A stretch of DNA of 64,000 bases from Bacteroidetes bacterium UBA1935 (GTDB lineage: Bacteria > Bacteroidota > Bacteroidia > Chitinophagales > Chitinophagaceae), in the NCBI GenBank assembly GCA_002337045.1, contig DDFF01000003.1, positions 186,001-250,000 on the forward strand. The letters run 5' to 3'. Position 1 is the first letter of the stretch. Each line of letters starts with the position of its first letter. The position numbers were made by a program, and so were the translations under genes. Shown here one piece after another: positions 52,901 to 59,341 of the stretch. A model generated the notes under the pieces. The model was not told the DNA's origin and did not search any database. It was given only the letters and a program-made list of their open reading frames with translations.

Positions 52901-54913
52901 GTGATAAACATACAACCACTGAATACTACAGTATGTACTAATGGCAATGCTATTATCAGCATCAACGCTTCAGGCACAGGCATTACTTACCAATGGCAAG
53001 TAAACAGCGGTGCCGGCTTCAGTAACGTAGCAAACGGCGGTGTATATACCGGCGCTACTACAGCTACACTGGGCATCAGCGTTGCTCCAATCAGCATGAA
53101 TGGCTACACATACAGGTGTATCGTATCCGGCACTTGCCCATCTGCACTGACAAGTAATACAATTACATTTACAGTACTGGGCCTGCCAACAATTACATCT
53201 CAGCCAACCAGCACTGCTGCTTGTCTGAACACACCTGTAACATTTACAGTAGGTGCTACAGGCGCTGCACTGACATATATCTGGCAGGTAAACAATGGTT
53301 CGGGCTTCAACAACCTGAACACGGCTACTACACACCAGGGGCAGAACACTGCTACACTTACAGTATTCAATGTTCAGCCTAGCTACAATGGCTACCAATA
53401 CCGTTGCGTAATAGGTGGTACATGTACACCATCAGTAATATCTTCTATTGCAACGCTTACTACAAATACACTGCCTACCATTACAAGCAATCCTGCTGCT
53501 GCTACTACATGCGCAGGCTCTAACGCTCTGTTCTCTGTAGCGGCTACAGGTACAGGCATTGGCTACCAATGGCAGGTAAGCACCGCAGGTGGTGCATATA
53601 CAAACATCACTAACACGGGTGTATACAGCGGTGCTACTACAGCTACACTGTCTATAACAGGTGCTACTGCAAATATGCACTCTAACCAATACCGTTGCGT
53701 TGTTAGCGGTACATGTTCTCCTGCTGCTACTTCAACATTTGCTGTACTGACAGTAAAAACACCTCCGACTATTCTTTCTCAACCTACAGATGTAAGAACT
53801 TGTGCTGCTACTACTGCCCGCTTTAATATAACGGCAAGTGGTACAGGTGCTACATACCAATGGCAGGTGAATACCGGTGCAAGCTGGGCTAATCTGAGCA
53901 ACGGCGGTATTTATGCAGGTTCTACAAGCAACACACTGGTAGTATCAAACGTTGCAACTACAATGCGTGGCTATACTTACCGTTGTATTGTAAGCACTGG
54001 TTGCTCTCCGGATGCAATAAGCAATGTTGCTACACTGACAGTACACGGCATGCCTATCATCGTAAGCACACCGATAGATGACACTACATGTGATGGCTCT
54101 ACTGCTACATTTACTACTGTGGTAGATGCGTTCAACCCGACATACCAATGGCAGGTAAACAATGGTACAGGCTGGACTAACCTGACAAACGGCAGCACAT
54201 ATACTTTTGTAACTACTAATTCTATGATGATAACAGGCGCTACTGCTGCAATGGCAGGTAACCAATATCGTTGTGTGATAACAGATGCTTGTGGCATTAA
54301 CTACACAGGCGGCGCTGTTCTGCGTATCGATTCTCGCCCTGTTATTACTAAACAACCTGTTACACAATCAGGCTGGTATCAAGATCAGTTTGTATTCTCT
54401 ATTTCTGCTACAGGTACTAATCTTTCTTACCAATGGCAGATAGATACAACGGTTGCAGGTCAGCAAACATTCATCAACATTGCTGACAAAGCAGGTGCTT
54501 ACAGTGGTACTAATACAAACACACTGCGTGTAACGCCTACTTACCAAAACCTGAGAATGTTCCGTTGTATAGTTAGCGGTACATGCTATGCACCTGCAAT
54601 TACTGACAATGCGCAGCTGAAAGTTGTATTTAAAACAGGCATTCAGAATGTAACTAATAACATAGACGTGAAAGTATACCCTAACCCTGTTAGCGGTAAC
54701 ACACTGAATGTTCAACTGGGTAACTACAATAACAACAGTGTACTGGTTAAAATAACTAACACACTGGGTGCTGTAGTAGCTAACGAAGAAATGACACTGC
54801 AAAACAATGCAGGTTCTATCAACGTTGGCAACCTGGCTGCAGGTACTTACAACTTGCAAGTTGCAGACAAAGAAAACAATACGCTTCAGGTTATCCGCTT
54901 TGTAAAACAATAA
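49991..54913 (+). CDS. giant Ig-like-repeat T9SS cargo protein
   Basis: The 1640-residue protein has a signal peptide (ending NVSYAQ) and an N-terminal domain of about 160 residues (TAASTFTGNVRGYWFTAPTN). Fourteen Ig-like repeats of about 82-90 residues follow, each marked by a YQWQ strand (once YIWQ) and an YRCVV-GTC strand. A type A sorting domain ends it (VYPNPVSGNTLNVQLG, GTYNLQVADKEN). The paired Cys in each repeat can form the Ig disulfide. The protein is likely a surface fibre or adhesin. Repeats 6-9 and 11 are especially alike, pointing to recent internal duplication. Confidence 0.93.
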   Translation: MVNYTKVFKLCALMLLTMVGYNVSYAQTTMPLPTAASTFTGNVRGYWFTAPTNFTITGLRVAPEAGGGTQNIQVIRINDAVPVVYGVTSTNFTSLAYIQGATNGVTQTVNIPVAAGEIIGILGQAGNINSYGNAGFATTINGQPVTLNRLLSQNPITSSSIPDYSTEASGSISRIEMTYTTCSTPPATVTTNPFNSTVCQGASSAFFAVSATGTSLAYQWQVRAYNTGFSNVTNSTTYSGATNSVLVINNPTTAIDGMTYRCMVTADCAAPVFSSDAMLTVNGQHTINSHPQTAYICIGSNATFSVAAAAQSTNTLSYQWQVASNSSTLYTNIPAAAPYTGVNAATLTINAPTSAFNGNKYRCVVTSLCGTPVISNPGQLDIDLPPSIASQPQNNVVCEGGITNFNIALQGNSSFYPFNYQWQVNTGAGFNNITNVAPYSGINSPNLTITGATATMNNYTYRCIVTGNCAPVVTSNAATLTVNTKPTVTNPSSLTICEDGAATFNVTATGTGISYQWQVAPAGSSTYANIGNVAPYAGMQTATLGITSAPAALSGNTYRCVVSGTCAPAAISAAAELTLQKKPVITAQPADYTTCSTNIQAIYTVSATGTGLTYQWQSSATGVAGSYTNLSNAGFYSGVTTNVLSINGGTIALNNSFYRCVVGGTCAPAVISNAGQLFINIPAAITNNPINGTVCENGNTSFTTSATGSGITYQWQVNTGSGFANVTNTGVYSGATAATLNITGATNSMNNYTYRCFVSGLCGPTAVSNTVTLTVNALTVIGTQPTSTTVCAGTNAVFSIGATAGGINYQWQVNTGSGFANIANGAPYLGNQSNTLTILGTPATFNSYQYRCVVNSICGPQLTSNAVALTVNTLPAITTAPANNTVCAGTPAVFVSSATGTGISYQWQENTGAGYTNLSNTGIYSGTNTSILTLSNTTAAMNGYTYRVVVTGTCAPAVNAAAQLNVNTAPVINIQPLNTTVCTNGNAIISINASGTGITYQWQVNSGAGFSNVANGGVYTGATTATLGISVAPISMNGYTYRCIVSGTCPSALTSNTITFTVLGLPTITSQPTSTAACLNTPVTFTVGATGAALTYIWQVNNGSGFNNLNTATTHQGQNTATLTVFNVQPSYNGYQYRCVIGGTCTPSVISSIATLTTNTLPTITSNPAAATTCAGSNALFSVAATGTGIGYQWQVSTAGGAYTNITNTGVYSGATTATLSITGATANMHSNQYRCVVSGTCSPAATSTFAVLTVKTPPTILSQPTDVRTCAATTARFNITASGTGATYQWQVNTGASWANLSNGGIYAGSTSNTLVVSNVATTMRGYTYRCIVSTGCSPDAISNVATLTVHGMPIIVSTPIDDTTCDGSTATFTTVVDAFNPTYQWQVNNGTGWTNLTNGSTYTFVTTNSMMITGATAAMAGNQYRCVITDACGINYTGGAVLRIDSRPVITKQPVTQSGWYQDQFVFSISATGTNLSYQWQIDTTVAGQQTFINIADKAGAYSGTNTNTLRVTPTYQNLRMFRCIVSGTCYAPAITDNAQLKVVFKTGIQNVTNNIDVKVYPNPVSGNTLNVQLGNYNNNSVLVKITNTLGAVVANEEMTLQNNAGSINVGNLAAGTYNLQVADKENNTLQVIRFVKQ

Positions 54914-54936
54914 GGATAAGCTTTAAGGTATAATTG

Positions 54937-54964
54937 AAAGCGGGTAGCAATTGCTACCCGCTTT
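54937..54964 (+). terminator. rho-independent terminator
   Basis: A perfect 28-base palindrome (54937-54964) followed by a T run ends the Ig-repeat gene. Confidence 0.9.
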
Positions 54965-55245
54965 TTTATGTACTGTAGTACATCTACGTACAATACCGCT
55001 ACCTTGAAAAACAGTGTGTATTGTGCTGATAACTGTTTACATTTCTGCTATGATTCCTTTTACGGCATGAAGAAGTAGATAATGGCTGTAACAAAATCAA
55101 TGATGGCCAATGCATCGCCTAACACTGCATTGCGCCGCAATAAGCCTGAACCACCAAACAATAATACATCGGCATGCTATCAAGATGCTGCAACCACCGT
55201 TTTTTCCTATGCAAGAATAAAAATTGAAAATATAAGGGCATTAAA
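54965..55245. other. intergenic region without recognised gene
   Basis: Nothing convincing is seen between the two terminators. A 63-codon plus-strand frame at 55082-55273 has no family pattern and runs into a terminator hairpin, so it is not called. Confidence 0.5.
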
Positions 55246-55284
55246 AAAGGATAAGACTATGGTTGCCCGATAGTCTTATCCTTT
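55246..55284 (-). terminator. terminator of the DUF5777/YceI/cytochrome operon
   Basis: A 15-bp stem (55246-55260 with 55270-55284) is followed on the minus strand by T6, about 50 bases past the DUF5777 stop. Confidence 0.85.
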
Positions 55285-55333
55285 ATGAAAATAATACACC
55301 CTGTGGCAAATTTACCACAATAATGTATTCAAA

Positions 55334-56281
55334 CTATTTAAACTCCTTAGGTTTAACAATTGTGAAAACCCTTGAAATATTGAAACCGAAGTGAATACCA
55401 CCATCGCCCCATTGATTTACAGTTTGGCCAATAAATGCTCTTTCTGTCATAGCAGTAGCATTTGTAAGCATTAGCTGGAATACGTGGCCACCTGTTTCAA
55501 TATCGCAACCTATTGATAATGAATTAGAATAACCATTCAACTCTGTAAAACGATAATAATACTCAGCATTTATAGATACCCTGTTCGATACCTTTACACG
55601 GCCACCAACTCCTAAAGCAAATATATCATTAGGTTCTGCCGTTGTAGGCACCAGATTGTAATGTATATGCGTAGGCATCAACTGTACAGACAACCACTGG
55701 TTGAATTTGCGCGCCAAGAGCAGTTGATTTACATAAAACATCCTGTTGCTGAAATGATACTCCTGACCCGCAGGCAAGGTAGGTGCAGCCATACCCTGCA
55801 CACTGGTATTACCATAGTAACTAAGGCTTATTGGCATATCTCCATTTTCTGTCTGGCGAAGGATTTTTGCCTTTACATACCCCAGATATTCTTTCTCGTA
55901 GGTACTGCGGCTGAAACCAAGCGTCAACCAATCTGTAACACCATAGTCGAAGCCAATCATGGTATTGGCATTATCCAAACCAAAGAAATTGCTGAAGCCC
56001 CCATCTAAAGCACCAAAACGGTGATTTACCTTGAAGTCGAGTACACCCTTAGCTGTATTTTCAATACTATGGCCATTAACAAGGCGCGATGTTTTAAATG
56101 TAGCTGTGGTATATGCTTTTTTTCTTACCAGAGAGCCCTGCCCGTCTTCATCGAGCATATCCATCAGGTCGTCACTTTCCTGTGCTTCTGTTTTAGCTTT
56201 TTTAGACTTACCGTCTTGCGCAGATACCGCGTTTGAAGCAAACACAGTAGCGGCGAATAGTATTGCGGGGATGATACGCAT
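55334..56281 (-). CDS. DUF5777-type outer-membrane beta-barrel protein
   Basis: The 315-residue protein has a signal peptide (ending AVSAQ) and an acidic linker (ESDDLMDMLDEDGQG). A barrel of alternating strands follows (FKVNHRFGALDGGFSNFFGLDN, MIGFDYGVTDWLTLGFSRS, SINAEYYYRFTELN). The pattern agrees with DUF5777, often found next to YceI and cytochrome-like genes in Bacteroidota. It is the last gene of the minus-strand unit, 30 bases after the YceI gene. A role as an outer-membrane channel is inference. Confidence 0.8.
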   Translation of the reverse strand: MRIIPAILFAATVFASNAVSAQDGKSKKAKTEAQESDDLMDMLDEDGQGSLVRKKAYTTATFKTSRLVNGHSIENTAKGVLDFKVNHRFGALDGGFSNFFGLDNANTMIGFDYGVTDWLTLGFSRSTYEKEYLGYVKAKILRQTENGDMPISLSYYGNTSVQGMAAPTLPAGQEYHFSNRMFYVNQLLLARKFNQWLSVQLMPTHIHYNLVPTTAEPNDIFALGVGGRVKVSNRVSINAEYYYRFTELNGYSNSLSIGCDIETGGHVFQLMLTNATAMTERAFIGQTVNQWGDGGIHFGFNISRVFTIVKPKEFK

Positions 56282-56311
56282 GATACTTATATTGTTGGTT
56301 GTTATTGATTA

Positions 56312-56857
56312 CTATTTTTTATCCAGAATACTGTTTACAGTTATTTCTATTTCCTTAGCAATTTTGCTTTCTACCATAGATGGTATTTTTATCTTGTAGT
56401 CCTGTGGCTTTACTTTGAATTTTGCATTCAGTATCGCCTGGCTACCTTTTATGGTAACAGTACCCGGTATGCTTACATCTTTGGTAACGCCATGCATGGT
56501 AAGCTTGCCCGCAGCGGTAACGTCGTACTTACCGTCTTTTGCAAAGTTTACTTTGCTGATGTCTGCTATTTTGCCCTTGAAATCAGACTTTGGAAACTTA
56601 TCGCTTTCCATGTAGTTTTCATTAAAGTGCTCTTCCATCAGGGCTTTTTCAAACTTAAAGCTTTTGATAGCTATCTGAAAAACCACATCTCCGGTTTTGC
56701 TATCCAGCACACTACCCGCTTCGTTATTTACTGCAGATATATTCTCCATTGGCGTAGAGGAAAAGAAGCTAACCTTGCCCGTGCGTGTTATGTATTTTTG
56801 TGCATATACGTTTGCACCACCACCAATCAGCAATAATGCCAATAATACCTTTTTCAT
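56312..56857 (-). CDS. YceI-family lipid-binding protein
   Basis: The 181-residue protein has a signal peptide (ending NVYAQ) and the YceI fold pattern (TGKVSFFSSTPMENISAVNN, LMEEHFNENYMESDKFPKSDFKG, GKLTMHGVTKDVSIPGTV). YceI proteins bind isoprenoids such as polyprenyl quinone-type lipids in the periplasm. Together with the cytochrome-like neighbours this suggests lipid or quinone handling in the envelope. A second YceI gene begins the adjacent kinase operon. Confidence 0.93.
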   Translation of the reverse strand: MKKVLLALLLIGGGANVYAQKYITRTGKVSFFSSTPMENISAVNNEAGSVLDSKTGDVVFQIAIKSFKFEKALMEEHFNENYMESDKFPKSDFKGKIADISKVNFAKDGKYDVTAAGKLTMHGVTKDVSIPGTVTIKGSQAILNAKFKVKPQDYKIKIPSMVESKIAKEIEITVNSILDKK

Positions 56858-56892
56858 GATTGTCCTTTTTTATTTCGTTGTGTAAATACCGA

Positions 56893-57261
56893 TTAGTTAT
56901 TCAGCGCACCCAGGTTCACCCAACGTGCAATTTTATTAATACTACATTCATCCAGCTTAGAAGCCCCCTGTGGCATTGCTTTGTAGCCCGATTCCTGACG
57001 AATGGCCCCCATAAGCCTTGTACTGTTTACTGTTGCAGATACCCCCGCATATGTGCTGAGGTCGAAGCCATAAGCTTTTGTAGCAGCATCGTGGCAGCCG
57101 CTGGTAGCACACTTGCTCTGCAGTATAGGCTGTATATCGGCCGCATACTTAACAGTAGTAGTATCGCATCCGCCTACAGATGGATATAGTTGGTCTGCTT
57201 TATCGTTGTAGCAACCCGACAGTGCTATAACGCCAACGCAAAAAGCCAGTATTTTTTTCAT
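56893..57261 (-). CDS. c-type-cytochrome-like lipoprotein (one CX4CH motif)
   Basis: The 122-residue protein has a lipoprotein signal (MKKILAFCVGVIALSGC). One heme-type motif with four residues between the cysteines follows (CATSGCH), then a later MPQGASKL segment that could give the distal Met. It is a half-length relative of the next gene upstream, with the same ending (WVNLGALNN against WASAGALNN). It would sit in the envelope and may transfer electrons. Heme attachment by CX4CH is known but rarer than CXXCH. Confidence 0.82.
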   Translation of the reverse strand: MKKILAFCVGVIALSGCYNDKADQLYPSVGGCDTTTVKYAADIQPILQSKCATSGCHDAATKAYGFDLSTYAGVSATVNSTRLMGAIRQESGYKAMPQGASKLDECSINKIARWVNLGALNN

Positions 57262-57308
57262 AATCTATTGTTATTCTGTATGTTAAATTAGTTAATATTT
57301 TTTACTTC

Positions 57309-58034
57309 CTAGTTATTGAGCGCTCCGGCTGATGCCCATTTTTGTACCTGTGTTATCTGGCATGTACTTAGTTTTGCACCACCGCTTGGCATAGCAACAA
57401 CACCTGCCTCTTGCCTGATGGTTTGCAATAGTTTGCCATTCAGTGTAGCATTCTTCACACCATCATAAGTATCCAGCACAATACCTTTAGATGCAGATGC
57501 ACCACTATGACAGCCTTTGCAATATGTTTCCATCATTGGTTTTATGGCAGCACTGTATGTAAAATTATTACTATCGCAAAGCGTACCGCAATTGGTTTTA
57601 TTATTGGCACCCTCGTTTATCCAACGTGCTATCAGTGTTATCTGTGCATTGGTAAGCGGTGCGCTTGGTGCTTGCGGCATACGATCGTTAGGATCGTTAT
57701 CGGTAATTGCTTTATACAGCTTGGTTTCGCTTGCATTACCTTTTACAAATCCTCTTGCCGTAATGGTTTCATAGCTTGTGAATACATACCCATCGGCCTT
57801 GTCTGTAGTATTGTGGCAGCCACTTTGCGTACAGTTGGCAATAAATATCGGCAGGATATCTCTGGAGAAACAAATACCTGTATCTACTGTATTGTTACCA
57901 CCATTATTATTATTGTTGCCATTGTTGTTATTATTGCCGGTATTGGCTGGCGAGGGTGTGTTTGCTTTATGTTGACATGCTATTGCCATAATAGCTGCTA
58001 CTGCAATAGCTGTTCCAATCTTAATCAGTTTCAT
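57309..58034 (-). CDS. two-domain c-type-cytochrome-like lipoprotein
   Basis: The start at 58034 (MKLIKIGTAIAVAAIMAIAC) gives a lipobox. A low-complexity Asn/Gly linker follows (residues about 30-50). Two cytochrome-like domains come next: the first has CTQSGCH (CX4CH) with RMPQAP, the second YCKGCH (CXXCH) with AMPSGG. Further Cys (CGTLC, STC) may form disulfides. Such lipoproteins resemble the cytochrome modules attached to YceI/DUF5777 loci. An in-frame start at 58058 is less suitable. Confidence 0.85.
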   Translation of the reverse strand: MKLIKIGTAIAVAAIMAIACQHKANTPSPANTGNNNNNGNNNNNGGNNTVDTGICFSRDILPIFIANCTQSGCHNTTDKADGYVFTSYETITARGFVKGNASETKLYKAITDNDPNDRMPQAPSAPLTNAQITLIARWINEGANNKTNCGTLCDSNNFTYSAAIKPMMETYCKGCHSGASASKGIVLDTYDGVKNATLNGKLLQTIRQEAGVVAMPSGGAKLSTCQITQVQKWASAGALNN

Positions 58035-58061
58035 ACTTCTATATGCTACATTTAACAAATC

Positions 58062-58463
58062 CTACTTTAGTACACAGTCTGTAAGTGTAGGGCCAAACAT
58101 ATCTACAGATGCAAAACGGCCACGTATGGTAATGGTTTTGCCAACCTCTGCCGTAGCACCTGCATCGCGCATAGTGCATTGTACAGATGCCATATCATTG
58201 CCAGCCAGTGTAATGGCTGCTTTACCTTCCTGATTAGTTTTTACCTCTGTAACAGTGCCACTTACATCCAACACTTTGTTGGTATACATAGTAGTAGCCT
58301 CGGCCTCGTTTACCGCAAAAGCATTGCAAAGATTGGCAGCTGTTATGGCTACGCCTTCAGCATCTTCCACCTTAGCGTGGGGCTTGTTCCACATATAAAC
58401 GCCTATGGCACCGCCAACCAGTGCCAGCGCCAGAACAATGTAGATGATACGTTTAAGATTCAT
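58062..58463 (-). CDS. OB-fold (tRNA_anti-like) membrane-anchored protein
   Basis: The 133-residue protein has an N-terminal membrane anchor (IIYIVLALALVGGAIGVYMW). The remaining OB-type strands (KVLDVSGTVTEVKTNQEG, AITLAGNDMASVQCTM, GKTITIRGRFASVDMFGPTLTDCVL) match the tRNA_anti-like family found with cytochrome and YceI genes in Bacteroidota. Two Cys near the end could pair. It is the first gene after the promoter at 58483. Confidence 0.82.
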   Translation of the reverse strand: MNLKRIIYIVLALALVGGAIGVYMWNKPHAKVEDAEGVAITAANLCNAFAVNEAEATTMYTNKVLDVSGTVTEVKTNQEGKAAITLAGNDMASVQCTMRDAGATAEVGKTITIRGRFASVDMFGPTLTDCVLK

Positions 58464-58482
58464 ATAAACGGCTTTGATTTTT

Positions 58483-58490
58483 CAAAATTA
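58483..58490 (-). promoter_or_regulatory. -7 element of the cytochrome/YceI/DUF5777 unit
   Basis: The minus strand reads TAATTTTG here, an exact TAnnTTTG match, 20 bases before the start at 58463. The unit therefore can be transcribed separately from the kinase operon upstream. Confidence 0.5.
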
Positions 58491-58585
58491 TGGGTTACAC
58501 ATTATCTGCATGACCGGATTGTGACGAATCGGGAAATAGCAGGGACGAGCATGTTAGCATTTTTACATGTAACATTTTTCAATAT

Positions 58586-59341
58586 TTATGCATGTTCATC
58601 TGCCAACCACCTTTTAAAGTCTGCTGCTCTTTCAGAACTAACCACAGGGTCTTCTTTAACTGGCGGCTTTAGTGTAACGATAACGCGGGCCTTGGTGTGG
58701 GTTCGCATTTCTGCAATAGATTTTATGTTTATCAGGTATTGCCTGTTCAGCCTGAAGAACGTCTTAGGGTCGAGCATGGTTTGCAGTGCATCCAGGTTAT
58801 GATCCATAGGATAGTTGCGCCCTTCAAACGTGCGAGCCATAGTACCCTTGTTTTCGCTATAGCAATATGCTATCTCTTCTGCCTCTAATGTTTTGATATG
58901 CTCGCCGAAACGTATGATGAATCGGCGCTTATAATCAGGGGTATTCAGCGCGTTGTCCAACACCTGCGCTTTCTCATTGAATATCTTTTTGAATTCGCTG
59001 AGCTTATCCATAGCAGACTTCAGCTCTTCTTTCTTAATGGGCTTCATCAGATAGTCTATGCTGGAAGCCTTGAAGGCATCGATAGCATACTGATCGTAAG
59101 CGGTGGTAAACACGATAGGCGCATCTATTTTGGTCAGCTTCAGCAAGTCGAATGCAGAACCGTCCGCAAGATGCACGTCCATAAAAACTATATCAGGTGC
59201 CTTGTTTGAAGCAAACCATTTTGCAGCATCTGCCACACTATCCAGATGCGCTACAATAGCGGCGCCGGGTAGCACTTCTTCTATCAGCTTTACCAGCCTT
59301 CTGTATGCCGGCATTTCATCTTCTATTATTACAACGTTCAT
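58586..59341 (-). CDS. LytTR-family response regulator
   Basis: The 251-residue protein has a receiver domain (EDEMPAY at the start, phospho-acceptor Asp55 in IVFMDVHLADG, Lys in YLMKPIKKEEL). A C-terminal LytTR DNA-binding domain follows (FGEHIKTLEAEEIAYCYSEN, FFRLNRQYLINIKSIAEM). It overlaps the kinase gene by 4 bases and would be its partner. LytTR proteins bind direct repeats; a candidate site lies upstream of the beta-barrel gene at 8071-8106. Confidence 0.95.
   Translation of the reverse strand: MNVVIIEDEMPAYRRLVKLIEEVLPGAAIVAHLDSVADAAKWFASNKAPDIVFMDVHLADGSAFDLLKLTKIDAPIVFTTAYDQYAIDAFKASSIDYLMKPIKKEELKSAMDKLSEFKKIFNEKAQVLDNALNTPDYKRRFIIRFGEHIKTLEAEEIAYCYSENKGTMARTFEGRNYPMDHNLDALQTMLDPKTFFRLNRQYLINIKSIAEMRTHTKARVIVTLKPPVKEDPVVSSERAADFKRWLADEHA

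Noticed and set aside
51650..52915. 421-codon open frame on the minus strand inside the Ig-repeat gene
   Set aside because: It is a shadow of the repeat structure: the antisense of recurring YQWQ and YRC codons gives a Cys/Tyr/Ser-rich frame with no start signal or family pattern.
50580..54630. Regularly spaced repeats as a possible CRISPR array
   Set aside because: The period is about 250 bases, in frame and translated as Ig-like domains; there are no short identical repeats with unique spacers.
55082..55273. 63-codon plus-strand frame after the Ig-repeat gene
   Set aside because: It ends inside a terminator hairpin, has no family pattern and no promoter or ribosome-binding signal.
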